Shown piece by piece: positions 9,464 to 17,989 of a DNA stretch of 64,000 nt; position 1 is the stretch's first letter, and each line of letters starts with the position of its first letter. A model generated the notes under the pieces. The model searched no databases. It had not been told where the DNA came from and saw nothing but the letters and a program-made list of their open reading frames with translations. Both the position numbers and the translations under genes were made by a program. The stretch covers positions 1 to 64,000 of the forward strand of contig CAWKPB010000005.1 in the NCBI GenBank assembly GCA_963851405.1. The letters run 5' to 3'. The DNA comes from JANPBY01 sp963851405 (lineage in GTDB: Bacteria > Actinomycetota > Actinomycetes > DATJPE01).

Positions 9464-11217
9464 TGGAGTCGCCGCCGATCGCGCCTGGCCCCGATGGGTG
9501 CTATCACCCATCGACTGTTGAGCAGGTCGCTGCCATGAACAAGTACGCGACCACGCACGGCAACCAGCTGCGCGTGTGGGGCTCGCGACATTCGGTTCCA
9601 GCAGCGATCGGGACGTCGGCGACCGACGGCTTCAACGTGATCCTCGACCAGATGACAGCCGTGAGTGTCAGCGGTGGATCCGTCACGGTGCAGGCCGGCT
9701 GTCACCTCGGAGAGGATCCGCGTGATCCGCAGTCCACCGTGCAAAACAGCCTGCTCGGACAACTCGCGGCTCAGGGCCTCGGGCTCGCCGACACCGGGGG
9801 CATCACCCACCAGACTGTCGCCGGCTTTCTCGCGACGGGATCGGCTGGCGGATCTCTCACCCATGCCCTGGAGAGCCAGATCACGGGGATAACCCTCGTG
9901 GACGCTCTCGGGCAGGTTCATGCACTAACCGCCGATGCTGGGACTCCAAATCCAGCCAACCAGTTCTATGCCGCGGGCGTCTCGCTCGGTCTGCTCGGCG
10001 TCATCACCGACGTCACCTTCTCCGCAGAACCGGCCTTCAATATCCAGGGCAACGAAGCGGTCACCACCACCGAGGACTGCGCCGTGGACCTCTTCGGGCC
10101 TGGCAACGCGAGCCGGCCCTCGCTGGAGGAGTACCTGCGATTTACTCCGTACACGCGCTTGACGTGGTGGCCGCAGCAGGAGGTCGGTCGAGTAGCCACG
10201 TGGCAGGCAGCGCGCGATGCCGTCCCCTTTCCTGGTGGCGCCCCCAATCCGTATCAAGAACTTGGCTCCTACTTCGATGAGGCCGGCCTTGAGCGGGCCT
10301 TTGAAGAGGGCGCAGTGATGTGGGGCAGTCTGTTTGTGGCGTTAGCCACTCGCTGGACTGCGCTCCAGGAGGCTTTTGCCACCTACGAGCAAGAGATCGG
10401 CTCCGCCGCCGCAGACCTCATTCGCCAGCTGCTGGCGAGCCTCCAGGATGAGTCGCCGGAGGGCCTTCTTGAGATCCTGAAGCGTTTCCTTGGGAACCAA
10501 GGCTCTCAGCAGGTTCTCGTCAGCCTCTATTTCACCCTCCTCGGCTTCCGAAGTGCTGGCGGCTTGTGTCAGCAGATCTTCACTGAGACCTTCGAGTCTG
10601 AGGAGAAGTTTGAAAACACCTGGTCGCCGCTCATCATGAATGACCTCTTCCTGACGCTGGACAAGGACAAGGTGGGGCCCGAAACAGGGCAGCCGCAGCG
10701 CTTCTGGGACTACGCCTGGACTGGGCTGCCGATGGACAATCAGATCTCTGACGACCTCATGCCGACGGTTTTCACGGAGTTGTGGATCCCGATCGAACAC
10801 GCACAAGCCGTCATGACGGAGCTGCGTGACTACTTCGCGGGGGGCGGGTACGAGCGCTCAGGGACGTACGCCTGCGAGGTGTACGGGGCCGGCGCGAGCA
10901 ATTTCTGGCTCAGCCCATCCTTCGGCACCGAGGTCGTCCGGATCGACCTCTATTACTTTGGTCGCAGCGCCACGACACCCGACGTCTCGTTCTATCCGCA
11001 GTTCTGGGCGGAGGACGTGTTGGGCCAGTTCGAGTACCGACCGCACTGGGGCAAGTATCTGCCGCCTGGCAACGATCCTGGGTTTGGGGCGGCGTACCTC
11101 CGCTCTCGCTATCCGCGGTGGGACGACTTCATGGCTGTGCGACAGACGTGGGACCCTAAGCAGATCTTCGTGACGGACTACTGGCGCTCGCACCTGGGAA
11201 TCACGCCGCCGTCCTGA
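9460..11217 (+). CDS. FAD-linked oxidoreductase (aldonolactone oxidase-like)
   Basis: A 585-residue flavoprotein of the PCMH/VAO type. The N-terminal FAD-binding half has PSTVEQVAAMNKYA, LRVWGSRHSVP, VSVSGGSVTVQAGCHLGE and DTGGITHQTVAGFLATGSAGGS, the pattern of family flavin domains where the G(I/T)xxQTVAG stretch contacts the dinucleotide. The second half resembles the sugar-lactone oxidase substrate domain and ends near RYPRWDDFMAVRQTWDPKQIF, a family C-terminal signature. No signal peptide is seen, so it is probably cytoplasmic. The start ATG overlaps the stop of the cyclase gene, so the two are probably made together. The substrate is unknown. Confidence 0.8.
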   Translation: MMESPPIAPGPDGCYHPSTVEQVAAMNKYATTHGNQLRVWGSRHSVPAAIGTSATDGFNVILDQMTAVSVSGGSVTVQAGCHLGEDPRDPQSTVQNSLLGQLAAQGLGLADTGGITHQTVAGFLATGSAGGSLTHALESQITGITLVDALGQVHALTADAGTPNPANQFYAAGVSLGLLGVITDVTFSAEPAFNIQGNEAVTTTEDCAVDLFGPGNASRPSLEEYLRFTPYTRLTWWPQQEVGRVATWQAARDAVPFPGGAPNPYQELGSYFDEAGLERAFEEGAVMWGSLFVALATRWTALQEAFATYEQEIGSAAADLIRQLLASLQDESPEGLLEILKRFLGNQGSQQVLVSLYFTLLGFRSAGGLCQQIFTETFESEEKFENTWSPLIMNDLFLTLDKDKVGPETGQPQRFWDYAWTGLPMDNQISDDLMPTVFTELWIPIEHAQAVMTELRDYFAGGGYERSGTYACEVYGAGASNFWLSPSFGTEVVRIDLYYFGRSATTPDVSFYPQFWAEDVLGQFEYRPHWGKYLPPGNDPGFGAAYLRSRYPRWDDFMAVRQTWDPKQIFVTDYWRSHLGITPPS

Positions 11218-11309
11218 GCCGGCGTCGGTGCTGGTGCCGAGCCCGAGGTCCAGTGACGATCTCGTTTCTCTGCGGAGGGTGCGCGCCGTGGATCTGGCAG
11301 GGTCTGTTC

Positions 11310-12509
11310 ATGCCTGATCAGATGCAGCCCGCTGACGCCCCGACCAACAGGGTGACGGTCCGGTCGGCAACGCCCGGCGACCACGGGCCGATCGTCGCGG
11401 TGTTGGACGATTGGTGGGGCGGCCGGGGGATGGCCGACATGCTGCCGCGGTTGTTCCTGGACCACTTCGGTTCGACCAGCCTGGTGGCCGTCGGCGACGA
11501 TGACGCGCTCGCGGGCTTCCTCATCGGTTTCCTCTCGCCCGACCAGCCGGGGACCGCGTACATCCACTTCGCGGGTGTCAGCCCGGCGCATCGCCGACAG
11601 GGCTTGGCCACGGATCTGTACCGGCGATTCTTTTCGATGGCCTCGGAGCGCGGAGCGGTCCGGGCGAAAGCGGTCACCGCGGTCGCGAACGTTGAGTCGC
11701 AGGCCTTCCACCGAGCGATCGGGTTCTCGATCTCCGAGCCGATCGACGCCTACGACCGGGTCGGCGCCGACCGCGTCGTCATGACCCGAGAGCTCACCGA
11801 GGGGTCTCCGGCTGACGCCATCGATGCCTGGCCCGATCCCCCGCGCTTCCTTACCCGGCCGGACCCGCGACCCCAGGATCCGCCCTGGCCCGAAGCGATC
11901 TGGCCACCCCCGCCGGACGTCGTGCTCCGCGGCACGTTCGTCGAGTTACGCCAGGCACGAGCCACCGACGCGCCAGGCCTATTCGAAGCGCTGGACGATG
12001 CACGTGTCTGGGCCCACGTCCGCGGCCGACCCAACTCCCCAGCCAGCTGGCGGGAGATGCTGGTAGGGGCCGAAGCGATGGGGCGTTTTCCGTGGACCGT
12101 GCGCCTGCGCTCGGCTGAGGGGGGACTGGCCGAGGATGCGGTGGCGGGCACGTCGTCGTTTCTGTCCATCTCCCCGCTCGATGCTCGCCTAGAGATCGGC
12201 TGGACGGTCTATGCGCCTTCGGTCTGGGGCAGCGTGGTGAACCCTGAGGTCAAACTGCTCCTGCTCGCATACGCCTTCGACGAGCTGCAGATGGGCCGGG
12301 TCGAACTTCGGACCGACATCCGTAACGCGCGTTCGCAACAGGCCATCGCTCGGCTGGGCGCGACGTACGAGGGAACGTTGCGTCGATACCAGCGCAGGGA
12401 GAACGGCAGCGTCCGAGACACCGTGTTGTTCTCGATTCTGGCCAAACAGTGGCCGACGGTTCGGGCTCGGCTGGAGCGGCGGATCGAGGGCTTCCACTCC
12501 GACGCCTGA
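11310..12509 (+). CDS. Tandem GNAT acetyltransferase (two domains)
   Basis: A 399-residue protein with two GCN5-type N-acetyltransferase domains. Domain 1 (about 15-160) carries the acetyl-CoA motif VSPAHRRQGLATDLYRRF. Domain 2 (about 210-385) is RimJ/RimL-like: VELRQARATDAPGLFEAL, IGWTVYAPSVWGSVVNPEVKLLLLAYAF and NARSQQAIARLGATYEGTLRRY. RimJ/RimL-type enzymes acetylate protein N-termini or small amines; the targets here are unknown. A Pro-rich linker around residues 165-205 joins the halves. ATG 11310 is chosen over the earlier in-frame start at 11253 because domain 1 begins directly after it. Confidence 0.8.
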   Translation: MPDQMQPADAPTNRVTVRSATPGDHGPIVAVLDDWWGGRGMADMLPRLFLDHFGSTSLVAVGDDDALAGFLIGFLSPDQPGTAYIHFAGVSPAHRRQGLATDLYRRFFSMASERGAVRAKAVTAVANVESQAFHRAIGFSISEPIDAYDRVGADRVVMTRELTEGSPADAIDAWPDPPRFLTRPDPRPQDPPWPEAIWPPPPDVVLRGTFVELRQARATDAPGLFEALDDARVWAHVRGRPNSPASWREMLVGAEAMGRFPWTVRLRSAEGGLAEDAVAGTSSFLSISPLDARLEIGWTVYAPSVWGSVVNPEVKLLLLAYAFDELQMGRVELRTDIRNARSQQAIARLGATYEGTLRRYQRRENGSVRDTVLFSILAKQWPTVRARLERRIEGFHSDA

Positions 12510-12645
12510 CAAGGTGTCGCCCCCATGACCGTGAACCTGACAGCCTGGCCCTCGCGCTGGCGGACCGTTGCGACCTACGCTGGCGCCGTACGGCTCCCGA
12601 GACGCTGATGGTCTCGGCCGCCCGCCCGTCCCACGAGGAGTTCAG

Positions 12646-13998
12646 ATGACCAACACCACTCCCGACCCGGCTCGTGGAGCCGAGGTCGTCGGCCTCGATC
12701 GCGCACACGTCTTCCACTCCTGGAGTGCGCAGGCGGCCTTGAACCCGCTCGCGGTTGCTGGCGCTGAGGGGACCTACGTCTGGGACTACGACGGGACCCG
12801 GTATCTCGACTTCTCCAGCCAACTGGTCAACGTCAACATCGGGCATCAGCACCCGAAGGTGGTCGCCGCGATCCAGGCCCAGGCCGGCACGCTGTCCACC
12901 GTTGCACCCCAACACGCCAACGACGTTCGCGGCGAGGCCGCCAAGCGGATCTGCGACCTTGCCCCCGCCGGGCTCAACAAGGTGTTCTTCACCAACGGTG
13001 GCGCCGATGCGAACGAGAACGCGATCCGGATGGCTCGACTGCACACCGGCCGCGACAAAGTGCTGAGCTTCTACCGCAGCTATCACGGCAACACCGGGGC
13101 CTCGATCGTGTCCACCGGCGATCCCCGTCGCTGGCCCAACGAGTACGCCAACGGTCACGTGCACTTCTTCGGCCCCTACCCCTACCGCTCCGCGTTTTGG
13201 TCAGACAGTCCCGAGCAAGAAACCGAACGCGCCCTCGAGCACCTCGAGCAGGTCATCGCCTTTGAGGGCCCCGGCACGATCGCCGCAATCCTCATCGAGA
13301 CAGTCGTCGGTACGGCTGGCGTTCTCATCCCGCCGCCGGGCTATCTCGAGGGAGTCCGCGCCTTGTGCGATCGCCACGGCATCGTGTGGATCGCGGACGA
13401 GGTCATGTGTGGATTTGGACGTACGGGAAAGTGGTTCGCGTACGAGCACTTCGGAGCTGAGCCTGACCTGATCACCTTCGCCAAGGGCTCTAACAGCGGG
13501 TACGTCCCCGTCGGCGGCGTCGTCATCAGCGACCCGATCGCGGCGACGTTCGACGAGCGAGTTTTCCCTGGCGGGCTCACGTATTCAGGTCACCCACTGG
13601 CCGCTGCGTCCATCGTCGCGAGCATCGACGCGATGAAAGAGGAAGGCATCGTCGAGAACGCGGCCCGCATCGGGGAAGACGTCCTCGGGCCGAGTCTGCG
13701 TGAACTGGCCGAGCGGCACCCCGTGATCGGCGAGGTGCGGGGGCTCGGGGTGTTCTGGGCGCTCGACCTGGTGACCGACCGGGCAACCCGGGAGCCGCTG
13801 GCGCCGTACGGTGGCTCGAGCCCGGCCATGAATGAGATCGCCGCGGGATGTCGATCGCGGGGGCTGTTGCCGTTCGTGAACTTCAACCGGCTGCACGTGG
13901 TGCCCCCTTGCACAGTCACGGATGGGGAAGCCAAAGAAGGACTCGCGATCCTGGACGAAGTTCTGTCGGTGGCAGACGCGCACTACACCGGGGCGTGA
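12646..13998 (+). CDS. Class III PLP-dependent aminotransferase
   Basis: A 450-residue omega-type aminotransferase transferring an amino group from an amine or omega-amino acid to an oxo-acid. Family features are YLDFSSQLVNVNIGHQHPKV near the N-terminus, FFTNGGADANENAIRMAR for the phosphate of PLP, SYHGNTGAS, WIADEVMCGFGRTGKW with the PLP-interacting Asp, and LITFAKGSNSGYVPVGG where Lys280 forms the Schiff base. Closest in feel to beta-alanine/taurine-pyruvate type enzymes, but the substrate is not determinable. Start ATG 12646 has ACGAGGAG at 12632-12639. Its stop overlaps the amidohydrolase start (GTGA), the first of three tightly packed genes. Confidence 0.88.
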   Translation: MTNTTPDPARGAEVVGLDRAHVFHSWSAQAALNPLAVAGAEGTYVWDYDGTRYLDFSSQLVNVNIGHQHPKVVAAIQAQAGTLSTVAPQHANDVRGEAAKRICDLAPAGLNKVFFTNGGADANENAIRMARLHTGRDKVLSFYRSYHGNTGASIVSTGDPRRWPNEYANGHVHFFGPYPYRSAFWSDSPEQETERALEHLEQVIAFEGPGTIAAILIETVVGTAGVLIPPPGYLEGVRALCDRHGIVWIADEVMCGFGRTGKWFAYEHFGAEPDLITFAKGSNSGYVPVGGVVISDPIAATFDERVFPGGLTYSGHPLAAASIVASIDAMKEEGIVENAARIGEDVLGPSLRELAERHPVIGEVRGLGVFWALDLVTDRATREPLAPYGGSSPAMNEIAAGCRSRGLLPFVNFNRLHVVPPCTVTDGEAKEGLAILDEVLSVADAHYTGA

Positions 13999-15227
13999 CC
14001 GCGGGGCGGTCCGTCCTCCGCCCGGGCCGACTGCTGGATGTCGACTCAGGCGAACTGCTCACCGGCCAAGTGGTCGTCGTCGCTGACGGCCGCGTTGAAG
14101 CGGTTGGCTCGGTTAGCGATGTCGAGACCTCTGGTGCGGAGCTGATCGACGTCTCAGGGTTGACCCTGCTTCCAGGGCTGATCGATGGTCATACCCACCT
14201 CGTGGGAGAGCCCGACTCGGCGGCAGGCTACTCGGCTCTGCTCCAGCGCACCGGTGCGCAAGAAGCGTTGTCTGGGGTCAGAAACGCGCGAGCGACGCTG
14301 CGAGCTGGGTTCACGACCGTTCGAGACGTTGGGACATTCCGCGCCTTCGTGGACGTCGCGCTACGCGAGGCCATCAACGCCGGTTGGGTCGAGGGTCCGC
14401 GCATGCTGTGCGCTGGGGCGTACATCACCTGCTCCGGAGGTGGGGGTGACATCACCGGCATGGCCCCTGACGTCGACGCGGTGGTGCCGCGTGACCTTCG
14501 GGTGGGGGTCGCTGACTCCGTCGACGAGGTCCGCAAGGCCGTACGCGCCGTTCTGCATGGCGGCGCCGACCTGGTGAAGGTCATCGCCACCGGTGCGGTG
14601 ATGACCGAAGGAACCAACCCGGGCGCCCCGGAGTTTTCCGAGGCGGAGATCCGCGCAGCGGTCGAGGAGGCGGCGCTGTACGGCGTCGACGTGGCCGCCC
14701 ACGCGCACGGGGCGGAGGGCATCAAACGTGCCGTCCGGGCCGGGGTGCGGTCCATCGAGCACGGCTCGCTCATGGACGACGAGTGCATTGAGCTCATGGT
14801 TGCGCATGGCACCTATTTAGTTGCTGACGTCTATGACGGGGACTACATCGCCGAGACCGGACGAGCCGAGGGATGGTCCGCAGAGGTCATGCGTAAGAAC
14901 GATGAGACCACCGAAGCGCAGCGCGAGGGCTTCGAGAAGTGCGTCCGTGCTGGCGTTCGCATCGCCTACGGAACCGACAGCGGGATCTACCCCCACGGTT
15001 GGAACGCGAGGCAGCTGGCCTACCAGGTTCGTCACGGCCAGACCCCGCTGGAAGCGATCCAATCGGCAACGCTGCACGCGGCTGCCCTGCTTCGACGCTC
15101 GGACTCCCTCGGGCGCATCGCCTCGGGCTACGCGGCTGACTTCGTGGCGGTCGAGGGCGACCCAACTGATGACGTTCGGCTACTGGAGGACGTGGGCTTC
15201 GTTATGAAGTCCGGGCGGGCCATCTGA
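13995..15227 (+). CDS. Amidohydrolase-superfamily metal-dependent hydrolase (prolidase/imidazolonepropionase-like)
   Basis: A 410-residue TIM-barrel amidohydrolase. The first metal pair is His66 and His68 in LLPGLIDGHTHL. Further ligands are a Lys in ADLVKVIATGAV (the likely carboxylated bridging lysine), His residues in VAAHAHG and SIEHGSLMD, and the catalytic Asp in YGTDSGIYPHG. The N- and C-terminal strands form the usual composite beta sandwich, ending ASGYAADFVAVEGDP. Enzymes of this subgroup hydrolyse Xaa-Pro dipeptides or cyclic amides. The GTG start overlaps the aminotransferase stop, and the next gene begins at the base after its stop, so the three form an operon. Confidence 0.88.
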   Translation: MTAGRSVLRPGRLLDVDSGELLTGQVVVVADGRVEAVGSVSDVETSGAELIDVSGLTLLPGLIDGHTHLVGEPDSAAGYSALLQRTGAQEALSGVRNARATLRAGFTTVRDVGTFRAFVDVALREAINAGWVEGPRMLCAGAYITCSGGGGDITGMAPDVDAVVPRDLRVGVADSVDEVRKAVRAVLHGGADLVKVIATGAVMTEGTNPGAPEFSEAEIRAAVEEAALYGVDVAAHAHGAEGIKRAVRAGVRSIEHGSLMDDECIELMVAHGTYLVADVYDGDYIAETGRAEGWSAEVMRKNDETTEAQREGFEKCVRAGVRIAYGTDSGIYPHGWNARQLAYQVRHGQTPLEAIQSATLHAAALLRRSDSLGRIASGYAADFVAVEGDPTDDVRLLEDVGFVMKSGRAI

Positions 15228-16637
15228 GTGATCGACGCCAGTCGACCGATGCGCCGACGCGAAGTGCTGCGCGCCGCGCTTGGACTCGCGGGAACTGCCG
15301 TCCTCGCCGGCTGTACGGCTGACGAAGACCCGGCCTACCGCAAGGAAGCGAGCAGAGCCACGGGATCCGGAGCCCCGATGTCCGTCCCTGTGGTCGAACG
15401 CACGCTGGTCACTCGGTGGGACGTCGATCCGTGGGCGCTGGGGTCATACTCCGCGCTCCCGGCCGGTACCTCGTGGCGCGCACGCGAGGTGCTTCGCCGG
15501 GCGGTGTTGGGTGGACGGGTCGCCCTGGCGGGTGAGTACACCGCGACCGACTTCCCATCTACCGTGCACGGAGCGTACGGCTCCGGGCTGCGCGCCGCAG
15601 ATGCCCTGTTCCGACAGCAGCCCCAGGCCCGAACGGCGCTGGTCGTTGGCGCTGGTATCGCCGGGCTCGCAGCGGCCGATCGCCTGAGCAAGAGAGGTGT
15701 CGATGTCACCGTTCTCGAGGCTCGTAATCGCGTCGGTGGGCGCATCGCGACGGACCGTTCGTGGGGGCTACCGCTCGAGCTGGGTGCCTCCTGGGTCCAC
15801 GCGTTGTCCGGCAACCCGCTCGTGGCGTTGGCCCGGGAGGCTGGCCTCACCCTCGTCCCCACCGACTACGACGATGCGGCGATCCGCTCGGCCCTGACCG
15901 GCGCTAGTCCGGCGACGGGCTGGGTGTCGGTCAATGCGCTGTGGCGGGCGGTCGACCGCGCCACCCGGAGTCGTCCGTCGTCCGCCGACAACGCGGCCCG
16001 AGCCTTGGCGGCGGCAGGATGGCGGTCGGTCGGCCCGACCGGTCGGGCCGCGGAGGTCACGGAGCTCGTCCAGGAGTACGGCCTCGACCTTGACCAGCTC
16101 GGCGCGCAGGCGATGTGGGAAGGCCGCGCCTACCGCGGGGGTGACGCGATGGTGAGCGGCGGCTACGACCAGATCCCGAAGCTCTTGGCTGAAGGCCTCG
16201 ATGTCCAGCTCGACAACGTCGCCCGGCGGGTGGGCGTCGCGGGGGCGGGAGTGGTGGTCGAGACCGATCGTGGTGAGCGCGAAGGCGACCTGGCCGTCAT
16301 CGCCGTACCCCTGCCTCTGGTCAGCTCAGGGCTACCGGTGTTGGACCTGCCACCTGCGGTGAAGGCAGCGCTGGCGTCGCTGGCCACGGGGAATCTGGAG
16401 AAGGCCTTCGTGCAGTACGACCGGACCTGGTGGCCCTCCCGGCAACTGCTGCAAGTCGTCGACGGCCCCGATGATCGGTGGGCGGAGTGGTACGACCTGC
16501 AACATCTGACCGACGCCCCGGTACTCGTCGGCTTCTGCGGGGGGAGCGCCGCGGGTCGGCGACCAGCCGACGATCCGGCCTGTGCCGATGAAGCGGTCAC
16601 CTTGCTGCAGAACGCGTATGCACGTCCTGCGCCCTAA
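15228..16637 (+). CDS. Flavin amine oxidase-like lipoprotein with circularly permuted domain order
   Basis: A 469-residue FAD amine oxidase homologue. The N-terminus has a twin-arginine motif (RRREVL at 9-14) and a lipobox LAGC with Cys29, so it is probably a Tat-exported lipoprotein. Residues about 53-128 (TRWDVDPWALGSYS, LAGEYT, TVHGAYGSGLRAA) match what is normally the C-terminal end of flavin monoamine oxidases. Only after that comes the Rossmann dinucleotide fold (LVVGAGIAGLAAA at 138-150, VLEARNRVGGR). The protein stops at AYARPAP, just where the moved segment would normally begin. All parts are present, so this looks like a permutation, not a truncation. It probably oxidises an amine in the cell envelope. 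The GTG start is one base after the amidohydrolase stop. Confidence 0.85.
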   Translation: MIDASRPMRRREVLRAALGLAGTAVLAGCTADEDPAYRKEASRATGSGAPMSVPVVERTLVTRWDVDPWALGSYSALPAGTSWRAREVLRRAVLGGRVALAGEYTATDFPSTVHGAYGSGLRAADALFRQQPQARTALVVGAGIAGLAAADRLSKRGVDVTVLEARNRVGGRIATDRSWGLPLELGASWVHALSGNPLVALAREAGLTLVPTDYDDAAIRSALTGASPATGWVSVNALWRAVDRATRSRPSSADNAARALAAAGWRSVGPTGRAAEVTELVQEYGLDLDQLGAQAMWEGRAYRGGDAMVSGGYDQIPKLLAEGLDVQLDNVARRVGVAGAGVVVETDRGEREGDLAVIAVPLPLVSSGLPVLDLPPAVKAALASLATGNLEKAFVQYDRTWWPSRQLLQVVDGPDDRWAEWYDLQHLTDAPVLVGFCGGSAAGRRPADDPACADEAVTLLQNAYARPAP

Positions 16638-16707
16638 GTGCGGTTCAGCCTGACGGCAATCAAGCGGCCAGATCGATACTGGGGCTGGGCCAAGCACATG
16701 CGGTGAA

Positions 16708-16713
16708 TAGGAT
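16708..16713 (+). promoter_or_regulatory. -10 hexamer for purD (leaderless candidate)
   Basis: TAGGAT ends 8 nt before the purD GTG and there is no Shine-Dalgarno sequence in between. The message would start at or beside the start codon. No convincing -35 box is visible. Confidence 0.35.
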
Positions 16714-16721
16714 CCCTCGAC

Positions 16722-17969
16722 GTGAAGGTTCTCGTCCTCGGATCGGGTGCGCGGGAGCATGCTCTCGTAGCGGGGCTCGCCCGAGATCCGGACGTCTCAG
16801 CAGTCCACGCAGCGCCTGGCAACCCCGGGATGTCCGACCAGGCGAGCATCCACCCCGTAGAGGTGATGGACGGCTCCGCGGTCAGCGATCTCGCGAGGCA
16901 GATCGGCGCGGATCTCGTGGTGATAGGGCCCGAGGCTCCGCTCGTCGCCGGAGTGGCCGACTCCGTGCGAGCCGCTGGTTTTGCGTGTTTCGGTCCGTCC
17001 GCGGCAGCCGCGCAGTTGGAGGGAAGCAAGGCGTTCGCCAAGGAGGTCATGGCTGCGGCGGACGTCCCGACGGCTCGGTCCTACCTATGCACCACGCCGG
17101 TCGAGGCTGCCGCTGCGATCGACGCGTTCGGTCCACCGTACGTCGTCAAGGATGACGGTCTTGCCGCGGGGAAGGGCGTCGTCGTCACGAGTGATCGGGC
17201 TGAGGCCTTGGCTCATGCCGTGGCTTGCGGCCGGGTGGTGATCGAAGAGCACCTCGCCGGGCCGGAGGTCTCGCTCTTCGCCGTGACCGACGGCACCAGC
17301 GTCGTACCGCTCCAGCCGGCCCAGGATTTCAAGCGCTTGTCCGATGGCGACCTTGGGCCGAACACCGGTGGGATGGGTGCGTACTCGCCGCTTCCCTGGG
17401 CTCCACCCGAACTGGTGGACGAGGTCGTGGCGCGTGTTCTGCAGCCGACCGTGGATGAGATGCATCGCCGGGGCGCCCCTTTCGCCGGCTTGTTGTATGC
17501 CGGTCTGGCTCTGACCGCGCAGGGGGTGCGTGTCATTGAGTTCAACGCGCGCTTCGGTGACCCGGAGACCCAGGTCGTGCTCGCTCGACTTCGCACTCCG
17601 CTGGCCCACCTACTGCTCGCGGCCGCGACGGGAAGGTTGAACGAGTACCCCCCGCTCGTGTGGGACGACGCAGCCGCGGTGACGGTCGTCGTGGCCAGCG
17701 AGGGTTACCCCGAGGCTCCGGTGACCGGCGACCCCATTCGCGGCGCGGACGGCGAGGACGTGTTTCATGCCGGGACATCAAAGGGAGCCGACGGGGTCCT
17801 TCGGTCGGCCGGCGGTCGGGTGCTGTCGGTAGTTGGCACGGGGCCAACCCTGGCTGAGGCTCGTGATGCGGCGTACGCGCGGATTGGGTACATCGATCTG
17901 CGTGGCTCGCACTACCGCACGGACATTGCCCGGGCCGCCGCTGAGGGCGAGTCGACGGAGCGGGCGTGA
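16722..17969 (+). CDS. purD: Phosphoribosylamine-glycine ligase (GAR synthetase)
   Basis: PurD ligates glycine to phosphoribosylamine using ATP, the second step of de novo purine synthesis. The 415-residue protein begins MKVLVLGSGAREHALVAGLA and PGNPGM, and has the GPEAPLVAGVAD block. The ATP-grasp core is seen at FGPSAAAAQLEGSKAFAKEVM, VVKDDGLAAGKGVVV and VIEEHLAGPEVSLFA, and the signature DGDLGPNTGGMGAYSP follows; near the C-terminus is RFGDPETQVVL. The start is GTG 16722. The stop overlaps the region upstream of purB by a GTGA, so purD-purB and the next GNAT gene form an operon. Confidence 0.97.
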   Translation: MKVLVLGSGAREHALVAGLARDPDVSAVHAAPGNPGMSDQASIHPVEVMDGSAVSDLARQIGADLVVIGPEAPLVAGVADSVRAAGFACFGPSAAAAQLEGSKAFAKEVMAAADVPTARSYLCTTPVEAAAAIDAFGPPYVVKDDGLAAGKGVVVTSDRAEALAHAVACGRVVIEEHLAGPEVSLFAVTDGTSVVPLQPAQDFKRLSDGDLGPNTGGMGAYSPLPWAPPELVDEVVARVLQPTVDEMHRRGAPFAGLLYAGLALTAQGVRVIEFNARFGDPETQVVLARLRTPLAHLLLAAATGRLNEYPPLVWDDAAAVTVVVASEGYPEAPVTGDPIRGADGEDVFHAGTSKGADGVLRSAGGRVLSVVGTGPTLAEARDAAYARIGYIDLRGSHYRTDIARAAAEGESTERA

Positions 17970-17989
17970 CCGTGCGGGAGGATGGGCCG

